NCBI RefSeq assembly: GCF_029278605.1
Contig: NZ_CP119574.1
Coordinates: 310,001-374,000, forward strand
Reading direction: 5' to 3'
DNA: 64,000 nt
Source: Cupriavidus sp. WKF15
GTDB lineage: Bacteria > Pseudomonadota > Gammaproteobacteria > Burkholderiales > Burkholderiaceae
Of this stretch, positions 36,420-45,166 are shown piece after piece (the stretch's first letter is position 1; every line of letters begins with the position of its first letter). The notes under the pieces were generated by a model. That model saw only the letters and a list, made by a program, of their open reading frames with translations. It had not been told where the DNA came from and made no database searches. A program made the position numbers and the translations under genes.

Positions 36420-37610
36420 GGATGCTCTGCACAAACGCGAATCGAGTGTGCTTGGCCGTTTAACAGGAAGCTGAATGCGCCACGACGCCAACCTGTCAGC
36501 CCGGGGCGAAGCTGTCTGGCACGCGCGGAGCAGCACTCGCGGGCTACGCGCGAGGCATCGGCATGAGCCTGAAACGCGCTCATGCCTCAGCAGCCAGCAG
36601 TTTGCCGCGCGCCATCCACAAGTTGGACAGCGCGAACAAGGTCATGACTTGCGCGGTGTTCTTCCTCAGCCCTCGATAGCGGACCTTGGTGTAGCCGAAC
36701 TGCCGCTTGATGACCCGGAACGGATGCTCGACCTTGGCCCGGATGCCCGCCTTGATTCGCTCGACTTGATCGACGAGCGCGCCAAGCGGTTTGCTTTGGT
36801 CCAGAACGCGACGTTTGCCTGGCTTCATCGCCACGTGCCAGTTCACGTCCGCCCGCGCGTCAGGACGCTTCTCCACGCCCTGATAACCCGCATCGCCAAA
36901 CGCGTCGGTTTCCTCGCCATGCAGCAGGCTGTTGGCCTCAACCACGTCGTTGATGTTGCCAGCCGTGCCCCGCACCGTGTGCACCAGCCCGCTTTCGGCG
37001 TCCACGCCAATGTGCGCTTTCATGCCGAAATACCACTGGTTTCCTTTCTTACTCTGGTGCATCTCCGGGTCGCGTTCGCCCGACGCATTCTTGGTCGAAC
37101 TCGGTGCGCTGATCAGCGTCGCGTCCACCACCGTGCCCGCGCGCAGCATCAATCCCTTGTCGCGAAGGATGTCGTTTACCAGCGCGAGAATCTGAGCGGC
37201 CAGCTTGTGCCTCTCCAGCAGGTGACGGAACCGCAGGATGGTGCTCTCGTCGGGCAGCCTCACCGTCCAGTTGTCCAGCCCGGCGAACTCCCGATACAGC
37301 GGCACGTCGTGCAGCGCTTCTTCCATCGCCGGGTCCGACAGGCCGAACCATTGTTGAAGAAAGTGGATGCGCAGCATTGCCTCGACCGCGAACGGGGGAC
37401 GGCCGCGCTTGCCCTCCGGGGCGTACGGAGCGATCAGCATCACCAGATCGGCCCACGGCACCACGCGGTTCATCTCGTCCAGAAATTCGCGCTTGCGGGT
37501 GCGCTTGGTCGACAAGTTCAGTCCAAGGTCAGTTTGCTTCATGCGCTACATGCTCGCTGGCTCGACGATTCATTGCAAGCACATCCGCCGGCTAATTGTG
37601 CAGAGCATCC
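36420..37610 (-). mobile_element. Intact IS5-family element with CTAG target duplication
   Basis: The ends are perfect 15-bp inverted repeats: GGATGCTCTGCACAA at 36420-36434 and TTGTGCAGAGCATCC at 37596-37610. CTAG flanks both sides (36416-36419 and 37611-37614), fitting the YTAR duplication of the family. The 1191-bp element holds one intact transposase gene on the minus strand. Perfect ends and an undamaged gene point to recent, possibly ongoing activity. It lies at the right edge of the demethylase island. Confidence 0.92.
36580..37542 (-). CDS. IS5-family DDE transposase
   Basis: The 320-residue protein starts at 37542 (MKQTDLGLNLSTKRTRKREF) and carries the IS5 catalytic blocks: GTVVDATLISAPSSTKN with the first Asp, GMKAHIGVDAESGLVH with the second, and KVEHPFRVIKRQFGYTKVRYRG with the Glu. 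The N-terminal PFAVEAMLRIHFLQQWFGLSD region is typical. It is related to, but clearly distinct from, the broken transposase at 2547-3518. No lesion is visible. Confidence 0.95.
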   Translation of the reverse strand: MKQTDLGLNLSTKRTRKREFLDEMNRVVPWADLVMLIAPYAPEGKRGRPPFAVEAMLRIHFLQQWFGLSDPAMEEALHDVPLYREFAGLDNWTVRLPDESTILRFRHLLERHKLAAQILALVNDILRDKGLMLRAGTVVDATLISAPSSTKNASGERDPEMHQSKKGNQWYFGMKAHIGVDAESGLVHTVRGTAGNINDVVEANSLLHGEETDAFGDAGYQGVEKRPDARADVNWHVAMKPGKRRVLDQSKPLGALVDQVERIKAGIRAKVEHPFRVIKRQFGYTKVRYRGLRKNTAQVMTLFALSNLWMARGKLLAAEA

Positions 37611-37614
37611 CTAG

Positions 37615-37892
37615 AGGACGCCGACGGCATCCCCGCGGTCGCCCGTCGCGGGGTTAAGCGCAGAGGCACCCGCGCGAATGTCGACGTTAGCTCGGCTGCG
37701 GAAGTCGAGCGCCGCCGCCCGCCGATGGGGGTACTTCCGCGTTCGGCTATTACCGGCCACTCTTGGGAGATTGAAAGGCGCTACGCGTTAGACGCTCGTG
37801 AGTATCGATGAAACTCTGGCTGACCCACATGATAGCGACCGACTCTTCAATGCCGGGACCTGTCGAACGCTTATCCACCTCGGGACTTCTTC
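37615..37892. other. Gap right of the IS5-family element
   Basis: No supported gene. The stretch lies between the CTAG duplication and the AbrB remnant. Confidence 0.4.
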
Positions 37893-38540
37893 GAGCGTCG
37901 CGACGTCCGATGCAGTAACTCCCGCTGTCACAAACAGTGGGATAAGGGCATTGGCGTTCGGAAAGTTGTAGCGCCTTGCAGCTACTGCACAGCAGAGCGC
38001 CACGCCGGCGAGCAGCATAAGGGGGATAGTCGGCCAAAAGCTCGCCCAATGGACCTTCAGATGAGGGCTAAGGTGCGCTCCGTACTGCACGGCAGCGGGC
38101 ACGATGGAAACGGTGAGCAATACCCGGAGCATGTGCGCCGTCACGACTTGGTCGATGCAAGCCCCTTCCCGCTCGGCAGCAACCGCCATCTCGGGTGCGC
38201 CACCCATGGCGGTTGCAAAGTGAGCGGTCGCTCGGTCGACCCCGGCAAACTTTGAGATCGCGCCGCCGCCAATCAGGCCCAAGAGTATCGCAACAAAAGC
38301 TGCCGCGATCATGTAGGGAACATAGGCGGCAATTTGGGCGACCATCGCTGGAGTGAAATGCAGACCCAGCGCGACTCCGATTAACCATTGGTCTGTCGAG
38401 CGAAGCCAGCGGGGTGTGTCAACGCGCGCAACCGCAAGATTGCAGATTGCCACAGTCAATAGCGGGCCTATCAGCCACGGTACTGGCGCATGCGCCATCG
38501 CAAAAGCTGCGCCAGCCGATACACCCAATCTCGATTGGCT
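37893..38540 (-). pseudogene. AbrB-family membrane protein fragment
   Basis: The readable part runs from about 38540 (AFAMAHAPVPWLIGPLLTVA) through several hydrophobic helices (LIGVALGLHFTPAMVAQIAA) and the family segment FATAMGGAPEMAVAAEREGA to HMLRVLLTVSIVPAAVQYG. This is the AbrB-duplication domain found in putative membrane transporters. Both ends are lost: the N-terminus meets the DUF5131 fragment near 38520, and the C-terminal tail after VAARRYNFPNANALIPLF no longer looks family-like. Probably inactive. Confidence 0.6.
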
Positions 38541-39201
38541 TCTCCTGACCAAGCGCATCGGGAACGCGCATGCCATGCTGGATGCCGCGCTCGCCGACCT
38601 CTCGCACGGCTTGACCCGCTGGGCATGCGCGCCGTGGCCGAATGTCTGGCTTGGCGCCACCATTTGCAACCAAACTGAAGCCGACCACGACATTCCAAAG
38701 CTGTTGGCCACGCCGGCCGCAGTGCGCTTCCTCAGCATGGAGCCGTTACTGGGCTCGTTGACTATCCGCCAGCACCTGATGATCGGTGACCACCCCGGCC
38801 TCTGTGCCGCTTGTGGCAAGGGTCGCGGGTTCACGCGCTGCCCCAACCACGGTGGCGTGGCCGCTGCAAGGGAGAACTGCAAGGGGTTCGTGCGTGCGGA
38901 CTTCGCCATCGACTGGGTGATCGCAGGCGGGGAGAGCGGTGCCAGTGCACGTCCAAGGCATCCGGACTGGGCCAGAAGCCTGCGAGATCAGTGCGCCGCC
39001 GCAGGCGTGCCGTTCCTATTCAAGCAGTGGGGCGAGTGGGCGCCGGTAAAGGTCTGGGCCGACAGTCTCCCACCGAAACAGGCTGCAGGCCTGGGCGCAA
39101 CGCGCCGGGTCGGCAAAAAAGCCGCTGGCCGCCTCCTGGATGGGAGTAGAGCATCACTCGTTTCCACCAACGACTGGAGAGCCCGACCGAGGCCTACCCT
39201 G
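38511..39201 (+). pseudogene. DUF5131 (phage Gp37/Gp68-like) protein, both ends damaged
   Basis: The frame opens at TPNLDWLLLTKRIGN and goes on with WPNVWLGATICNQTEAD, RFLSMEPLLGSL, IDWVIAGGESGASARPRHPD and GVPFLFKQWGEWAP, all hallmarks of the DUF5131/Gp37-Gp68 family. It includes a Cys-rich insert (LCAACGKGRGFTRCPNHGG). Homologues have an N-terminal CxxxCxxC radical-SAM-like region, missing here. Near 39150 the frame shifts; VEHHSFPPTTGE continues in another frame. The family's biochemical role is unknown and it is often carried by phages and conjugative elements. Confidence 0.75.
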
Positions 39202-39280
39202 AGGCGCCCACGCCGCTGCTGTATGCGGCTGTCGCCCATGCCGCTGGCTTTTGAATTAAGCACGAACCATTCTTCTTTTT

Positions 39281-39604
39281 ATGCAACCTGAACAGCTTGA
39301 TCCAGATTTCCCATGCCCGACAACCGTACTCGCCATTCGGGGGGCTATTGCCCTTGGACTGCAGGGTGGACCCAGGCCCGCTGGCGGTTCGTGGCTCGCC
39401 GAGTTCTGGAAGGTCGGCAACGCCGCCCGCAGCGCAGCCGAGGCGATACACGAGGCGGCTCCCGGATTCCAGCAACTGGTAGGCGATGACACCGCCCAGC
39501 TGCAGGACCACCTAAACGCGCTCACCCGCGCCGCCGGCGCCATCGATGCCCTGTACCCGGCCCGACTTAAGCATCCCCCGATCCTTGGCGATAACGACAC
39601 CTGA
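39281..39604 (+). CDS. Hypothetical protein
   Basis: The 107-residue frame (MQPEQLDPDFPCPTTVLAIR) is Ala-rich and probably helical, without membrane segments or a signal peptide. I do not recognise a family. It sits between DUF5131 and Lar-like genes in a segment typical of conjugative plasmids, where small genes of unknown function are common. A short frame (39640-39711) with a similar start lies just downstream and ends before a GC-rich hairpin (AGCTCGGGCCGC with GCGGCCCGAGGAGCT). Confidence 0.45.
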   Translation: MQPEQLDPDFPCPTTVLAIRGAIALGLQGGPRPAGGSWLAEFWKVGNAARSAAEAIHEAAPGFQQLVGDDTAQLQDHLNALTRAAGAIDALYPARLKHPPILGDNDT

Positions 39605-39779
39605 AGTGCAACAACAACAAACAACCCCGGATCAGTCCATGCAACAAGCCATCACCGAACTGCTCGCCAAGGCTGCGCAGTATTTCCAGCTCGGGCCGCT
39701 CACCTCCTAGCCGCGACGTGGCTGGCGGCCCGAGGAGCTTGGCATAATGCGCCCTTGACTCCTGACACTCCGCCCAGCG

Positions 39780-40388
39780 ATGGCCGACAACCTTCTTAAC
39801 TGCGCCCACTGCGACAGCCAGCCTCGATTCATTGCCAACCGCCTCGAGGCGGTCATTGTCTGCACTGGGTGCGGCATTTCCACCCCGCCCCAACCCCTTG
39901 ATGGCGGCCGCGATCACGCCTTTGCTGTTCTGCAAGGTATCTGGAACACACGCGTGACGCCGCGCCCGACCGCGCAGCATGAGCTCTCTGCCATCGTTCG
40001 CCAGGAACTCACCAGTTCCGACCTCGGCACAGTGCTCGCGCTCATTGCTCGCAACGAAGGCAACTGGGAAGAGCGCGGGCCGCTGTTTGCCGCCATGGCC
40101 GAGCAGCTGTTGCAGCCCGAGCCATTCCTTCAGGACCTCGTGCCCGCTGAAACGCTTCTCCGGGACGCCGACCGCTACCGCAAACTGATGCGCCGCGCGA
40201 AGATCATTCAGATCGACGGCCGCCCGTGGGTCCACATCGAACCCATCGACGCGCTGCCGGCAACGGTCTCGGAAGAGCTGTTCGGCGGCACGATCATCCT
40301 GGAGGAGTTTTTGGCGCGCGCGCTCGATTGCGCACCAGAAAGCAGCCCGTCCGTCGCATCGCCGCTGGAAAAGAAACGGTCCCCTTGA
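39780..40388 (+). CDS. Lar-like zinc-ribbon protein
   Basis: The 202-residue protein begins with a zinc ribbon: LLNCAHCDSQPRF, then VIVCTGCGISTPP and a later GIWNTRV. This is the arrangement of Lar restriction-alleviation family proteins (C-P-x-C ... C-x-x-C-G ... W-N-x-R). The remaining 140 residues are unfamiliar and may be a fused domain. Lar proteins modulate type I restriction enzymes in phages and mobile elements; here the function is inferred from the N-terminus only. It lies among conjugative-element genes on the plus strand. Confidence 0.6.
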   Translation: MADNLLNCAHCDSQPRFIANRLEAVIVCTGCGISTPPQPLDGGRDHAFAVLQGIWNTRVTPRPTAQHELSAIVRQELTSSDLGTVLALIARNEGNWEERGPLFAAMAEQLLQPEPFLQDLVPAETLLRDADRYRKLMRRAKIIQIDGRPWVHIEPIDALPATVSEELFGGTIILEEFLARALDCAPESSPSVASPLEKKRSP

Positions 40389-40439
40389 CTTTGCCCTTGG
40401 CTTGGCAAGATAGGGGTACCGCCGTCTCAAACAACAACA

Positions 40440-41388
40440 ATGCGCAAACCTCTATTTCTTGCCGCGGCCATCGCCGCAACCGCCATCAGCGCGGCCGTCA
40501 CCAACACCGTTGGCAACGCCGCCTACGCCAAAGGCCCGGCCACCGATTGCCCGCATGTCTTCGGCACCAACGGGCGACCGAGTATTACGGCATCGACCTA
40601 TTCCAGTCGCACTCAGTTCATCTGCTACCGTGGCTACGCGGTTCAAACGTCTGCGACCACCCGCACTGCCCTTTGGTCGGCCGAGAACCTGACCGCCCAG
40701 GCCGTGCTGGCTGCGCGCTCGGTTCCACGGGACAGTGAGTTCTACGAGGAGGCCGAGATTCCCGCCCCCGACCGTGCCCGCCTGTCAGACTATGGTCGTG
40801 GTGCCGGCCTGGATCGTGGCCACCTCGCCCCGTCGGGTGACTTCCCAGACTTGGCGTCGCAAGCCGAAAGCTTCAGTCTGGCCAACGTCGTGCCGCAGGC
40901 ATCCGTCAGCAATCGCCGGCTGTGGAGCCATATCGAAACCTCGACTCGGCGTGGTGCGCGAGTATGGCCAGGCCTTCGTGGTGACCGGCCCGGCCTTTGA
41001 TGCCCAGCAGGCAGCGCGACTCAACGGTCGGATCTCGATTCCGACCTATCTGTGGAAGGCGGTCTATGTGCCCGGTGTCGGGGCCGCCGCCTACGTGGCC
41101 CGTAATGACGCGATGCCCTCGTATGCGGTCGTGAGCATCGCCGAACTGGCTGGCTTCGCTGGCGTTGATCCTTTTCCTCGCCTGGACAAGGCCTATCGGG
41201 ATACGCCGATGACACTGATTGCGCCGACGCCCCATCCGGGTGAAAAGACGGGCCGAAAGGTCAGTCTCCAGACACTCATGGCCACCGCCGTCGATCGGTC
41301 AGCATCGTCCGAGGCCGAGCCGCATCACTCTGCCTTCCGACTGTCCTCCGCGCGATCGTTCGTGCACGCCGTGTTCAATCCTCAGTAA
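40440..41388 (+). pseudogene. DNA/RNA non-specific endonuclease, frameshifted
   Basis: The protein begins with a signal peptide (MRKPLFLAAAIAATAISAAV) and shows the active-site motif DRGHLAPSGDF with the catalytic His, followed by FSLANVVPQASVSNRRLWSH with the metal-binding Asn. Near 40945 one base is lost or gained; the continuation VREYGQAFVVTGPAFDAQQA and YLWKAVYVPG is in another frame and reaches a stop at 41388. If the shift is real the secreted nuclease is dead; a sequencing error is a conceivable alternative because both halves are well preserved. Confidence 0.8.
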
Positions 41389-42613
41389 CCAGGACTTGAA
41401 AGACCGCGTAAAGCGCGAATGCGAGCGCACCGGACGCAAGTTCCTGTACTGGAAGCAGGCCGCGCCTTCTGAGTCAATTCGCCTGAATCCACTGGAGAAC
41501 TGGTCGCAGCCTTCGGAAATTCCCAGTCGGATCGCGCAGCTAATGGAGGAAGGCCCGTTCCGCGATTTCGCGTTTCTCTTCATCGACCGCGCCGTCAAGG
41601 GTGAGCTGTACGTCGGCGACAAGCCCAACCTGCGCTCCATCCTCAATTACGCGCAGTCCGGCATCAACAACTTGCTGGAGCGCTGCCTCAAGCGTTTCTT
41701 CCCAGAACACGGACTGGCCGACTGGGAGGAAGAGGTCAACGGCTTCATGCAGAAGCTCGGCCAGAAAAGCGGCGCTACGGTGCTCGACGGCATGGTGCAG
41801 CTCTACCTCCAGCGGTTCGCCAATGTCGGGAACGGGCACGAGTCGATCGATGGCCTGGTCTCGACCTTCACGCACGACCGCGAGCACTACATGCGCATCA
41901 TCGCATCGGCGCTGCCGCTGCTACAGATGCTGGCGACCGGCGAGACCGGGCTGATGCTCGCGCCCAAGGCCGATGACTTCGAGGACGACCGGGAAATCTG
42001 GGACATCGACAAGATCATCAAGCAGAAGGCTGTGCTGTGTGTCGGGCTCGACTCCATGTCCAACAGCATCGTTGCCAAGGCCATCGCCTCGATGATCCTG
42101 TCCGACATCGCTTCGGTGGCCGGCACCATCTACAACTTCTACGACAAGCCGCCGGGCGTGGTGCTCATCATCGACGAGGTGGCCGAGGCGATCAACGAGC
42201 AGGTGATCCAGATTCTCAACAAGGGGCGCGGCGCGGGCTTCAAGGCCTTCGTCGCCTTCCAGAGCCGGTCCGATCTGGAGGCCAAACTCGGAAACGCAGC
42301 AAAAATGCTGCAGGTTTTGGCGAACCTCAACAACCAGATCATCTTACGATTGGAAGACACCGACACGGCGCAGTGGTTCTCGGACAAGGTGGGCGAAACC
42401 GCCATCACCAACATCGTCCAGTCCAGCACCACGAGCACCGACAGTGAGGCCCACGTGGGCGAGTTCAGCGGATCGGTGTCGCGTTCCCGGCAGCTCGAAA
42501 AGGTTCCGCTGATTCCCGTGCGCCTGATTACCCAGTTGCCCAATCTCCAGTACTTCCTGCGGGTCTCTGGTGGCGCCGTCTACCAGGGTCGCATTCCCAT
42601 CATCGAAGGATAA
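41387..42613 (+). pseudogene. TraD-type conjugative coupling protein, N-terminally truncated
   Basis: Homology starts abruptly at NQDLKDRVKRECERTGRKFL, directly at the nuclease stop, so roughly the first 200-250 residues (membrane anchor and Walker A) are missing. The remaining part has ESIRLNPLENWSQPSEIPSR, the Walker B region GVVLIIDEVAEAIN and FKAFVAFQSRSDLEAKLG, typical of the ICE/SXT-TOL TraD family that pumps DNA to the transfer channel. The frame is open but lacks the ATP-binding loop, so the product would be inactive. A deletion joined it to the nuclease gene. Confidence 0.82.
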
Positions 42614-42619
42614 GTTCGC

Positions 42620-43126
42620 ATGACCAGTCTGTTTCGCCAGATCGTCAAAGAGCACAAGCTCTCGGCCAAGCTGTCGCCCGTGTTCATTTGCTTCCCGGAG
42701 CTGGACGACGTCTGCACCCGTCTCGTCGACTTCATCGGCCCGAACTTCATCGTGCGCGACGAGCCGCTGGTGAAGGAAATGCTTGTAGATGCGCTGGCCG
42801 GCTACAAGGCCGAGCGCAAAGAGGGGTCCGGCAACATCGCCTTCATGCGCGGCCTATTCGGCCGTTCGCACGATTTGTATGCCAAGCGCTACGCGGCCTT
42901 CAAAGGGGAGAAGTACGTGGTCTGGGCCCCGTTCCTGGAGCCAATCCCGCTGTTCGAGGCGCGCCAGGCACCGGGCTATGTCTGCCGTATGGTCGATGAG
43001 CCTTGCCCTGAGCCAATCACACCGCGCAGCGCCGCTTTCCAGCTGGCCGCGCGTGTCCTCAAGGGACCTACCTTCCGCCGCTATTTCGAGGAATACGATG
43101 CCTGTGGCCAACTCGCTCATCGCTAA
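42620..43126 (+). CDS. Conjugative-element protein of unknown function
   Basis: The 168-residue soluble protein (MTSLFRQIVKEHKLSAKLSP) starts six bases after the TraD stop and overlaps the next gene by 29 bp, so they form one operon. No motif that I can name is present; two cysteines occur in YVCRMVDEPCPEP. Proteins in this place between TraD and DUF4400 are common in integrative and conjugative elements. Confidence 0.65.
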   Translation: MTSLFRQIVKEHKLSAKLSPVFICFPELDDVCTRLVDFIGPNFIVRDEPLVKEMLVDALAGYKAERKEGSGNIAFMRGLFGRSHDLYAKRYAAFKGEKYVVWAPFLEPIPLFEARQAPGYVCRMVDEPCPEPITPRSAAFQLAARVLKGPTFRRYFEEYDACGQLAHR

Positions 43127-43343
43127 GCTCGCACGGGTGACGCCCGTCGAGGTGGACGACATGCGCGCCTGGGTTCGCTCAAGCGACCCAAACGCCGTGG
43201 TACCGGAAATGTTCGCCAACGGTCGCCATGCATTCGCCTTGGCGCTGCTGAAAGTCGAGCAGTCCCGCCCCGCGCTGTTCTGGGGCGGCCTGCTCGCCTT
43301 CCTCGCGATTCCGTGTCTCGTGCTCCATACCCTGCTGCGCTGA
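43098..43343 (+). CDS. Small membrane protein of the conjugative segment
   Basis: The 81-residue protein (MPVANSLIAKLARVTPVEVD) has one C-terminal membrane helix (ALFWGGLLAFLAIPCLVLHTLL). Its ATG lies inside the end of the upstream gene, and the next gene starts one base after its stop, indicating translational coupling. The family is unknown to me. Confidence 0.6.
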   Translation: MPVANSLIAKLARVTPVEVDDMRAWVRSSDPNAVVPEMFANGRHAFALALLKVEQSRPALFWGGLLAFLAIPCLVLHTLLR

Positions 43344-43344
43344 T

Positions 43345-43962
43345 ATGTCCAACAGTCGTTTCGTTTCGCACATGCGGTTGTGGCTGGTCGTCACGCCGGT
43401 ATTGATGGCAACGCTCGTGCCCCTCCTGCCCGATAGCGCAAGGTTCGAAGTTGACGCGGCCGAACAGGCGTCTGTCGAATCAGTCTTTGGGGAGGATCGG
43501 GCCGCTGCGCTAGCCGATCGCGCCAACCAGCGCTTTCGCGAATGGTTTGTCGAGTCGGGCATGATCCGACGCTCCTTGTCGGGTGCCACCAACCAGTCTG
43601 TGGTCGGCGACGGTGGCTCGGCCGGCTTTGCCGCGGGGTGGATGCAACGTTTCTGGATGGAACTGTACCGCGCTGTCTATCGGGCCACGATTGCCGGCAA
43701 CTGGGGATGGGGCGCGCTGATCTTTGCCGCCGTCATGCTCAACGACGGCGCGGTCCAGCGGCGCATCCGGGCGGCTGCCGCCGGCGTTGCAAGCCCTGTT
43801 GGCTTCCACCTGGCCGCACACGGCCTCCTGGCTGCAATGGGCCTCAGTGCCGTGGCAATGCTCCTGCCGATCTCGCTGCCTGCATCGGTATGGACGCTTG
43901 CCGTTGCGGGCGTAGGGAGCCTGTCGTGGCGCCTCGCCGCCTCGTTTCACGTGAACCGATAG
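43345..43962 (+). CDS. DUF4400 membrane protein (conjugation-associated)
   Basis: The 205-residue protein has an N-terminal membrane helix (LWLVVTPVLMATLVPLL), a soluble stretch, and two or three further helices from residue 110 on (WGWGALIFAAVML; VGFHLAAHGLLAAMGLSAVA). This is the arrangement of DUF4400 proteins from conjugative plasmids and ICEs, usually next to traD. It probably sits in the inner membrane with the transfer apparatus. Its exact role is unknown. Confidence 0.7.
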   Translation: MSNSRFVSHMRLWLVVTPVLMATLVPLLPDSARFEVDAAEQASVESVFGEDRAAALADRANQRFREWFVESGMIRRSLSGATNQSVVGDGGSAGFAAGWMQRFWMELYRAVYRATIAGNWGWGALIFAAVMLNDGAVQRRIRAAAAGVASPVGFHLAAHGLLAAMGLSAVAMLLPISLPASVWTLAVAGVGSLSWRLAASFHVNR

Positions 43963-44038
43963 CCGTACTCACCCCCACCACATCTTCAATCATTCAACGC
44001 GGATCGCCCATCTTGGGGGTCCTTTCAGGAGAAACCGC

Positions 44039-44911
44039 ATGACCACCATCACCGATACCGCCGTTGTGACGCTGCAGGACGATCCCCTGCTCGCCGCCGG
44101 GGCCGACACGCTGGCTCACGCCGCTACCGCAGGGGCTGCTGACGCCGCAACGGGCACGACCGATGGCGCTGACGATGGCTCGCTCGAGCGCGAGCTGCTG
44201 GAGATGGACGCCGCGGCCGACACGCTACGTAAGGAAGGCCTGATCACTTCGGCGGAAGCCGAGGAAAAGAAGGCAGAGGTCGCCAACACGCGCAAGCGCT
44301 TTCGCGACTTGAAGCCGGAGGACCGCGCTGCGATCATCCGTCGCCGCCGTGAGATCGGCAGCCAGATCCTGACGCGGCAACTTGCCGGCGCAGCCGTCGT
44401 GCCTGTCGCCATCAAGCTCAATCACACGCGCCTGCGCCCACTGTTCGAACAGTGGTGGCCGTTCATGAACCGCATGAGCATCAACCTGCAGCGCTTCGGC
44501 AGCAGCACGTTTGCCAAGGGAGAACTGGCGACGCTGGAGGACTACTTCGAGCGCACGCTGTCAAGGCTGGAGGACTATGTCGACGAGCAGTTGCGCGTTG
44601 CCGAGGCGCTGCGCACGCAACGGGAGGCCGAGATGCGCGCGAAGAACGACATCGTGTTTGAGCCGACCGTCACCCTGCCATCGTTGCACCTGACCGTGGA
44701 AGCTTACTCGCGCTTCTCCATGCGGGTGCTTGGCCTCCTCGCAAAGTTCGACCGCGCCATGGACCAGTTCGACTTCATGGTGTGGAACGGCATCCGCGAC
44801 CAGTCCGATATCAACGACGAAGTCGCGCGATTCCTGCGCACCTTCCATCCGCTCGGCCTGCGCAGCTATATGACTCACCTGAAGCTGATGACGACGGTTC
44901 GCGGCGTCTGA
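44039..44911 (+). CDS. DUF1845/AcaB-like ICE protein
   Basis: The 290-residue protein has an Ala/Thr/Asp-rich, probably disordered start (residues 1-55), a coiled-coil-like segment (LEMDAAADTLRKEGL) and a helical C-terminal domain with NHTRLRPLFEQWWPFMNRMS and LTVEAYSRFSMRVLGLLAKF. This resembles the PFL_4669/DUF1845 group, some members of which (AcaB) regulate conjugative plasmids. A GGAG ribosome site precedes ATG 44039. Regulatory function is suggested by family name only. Confidence 0.6.
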   Translation: MTTITDTAVVTLQDDPLLAAGADTLAHAATAGAADAATGTTDGADDGSLERELLEMDAAADTLRKEGLITSAEAEEKKAEVANTRKRFRDLKPEDRAAIIRRRREIGSQILTRQLAGAAVVPVAIKLNHTRLRPLFEQWWPFMNRMSINLQRFGSSTFAKGELATLEDYFERTLSRLEDYVDEQLRVAEALRTQREAEMRAKNDIVFEPTVTLPSLHLTVEAYSRFSMRVLGLLAKFDRAMDQFDFMVWNGIRDQSDINDEVARFLRTFHPLGLRSYMTHLKLMTTVRGV

Positions 44912-44974
44912 GTGATGCCTGGCCGCCCTTCGTCGAAATGGGCGGCACACTTCTTCAATACCTATTGCTGCAAC

Positions 44975-45166
44975 ATGAACCTTGTGAACGCTACCGTGGA
45001 ATTCCAAACCGATCTCGCGTCCTTCGGGGAAGGCGTGGTCATTGCCCACGATGAAGACGCCGGCACGCTCGTAATTCGCGACGACGTGGGAATCCACTGG
45101 CGCGGTGCCGAGGATCATATCGTTGTGATCCTCTCCCCCGACGAACAGGTGGCTCATGCTGGATGA
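44975..45166 (+). CDS. Small protein upstream of the helicase
   Basis: The 63-residue protein (MNLVNATVEFQTDLASFGEG) looks like a small beta-rich domain with acidic character. Its end overlaps the start of the UvrD-like helicase by 11 bp, so the two are translationally coupled. No family is recognised. Confidence 0.5.
   Translation: MNLVNATVEFQTDLASFGEGVVIAHDEDAGTLVIRDDVGIHWRGAEDHIVVILSPDEQVAHAG

Noticed and set aside
36475..37614. 379-codon frame opposite the IS5 transposase
   Set aside because: Antisense shadow of an intact transposase in high-GC DNA; no family resemblance or ribosome site.
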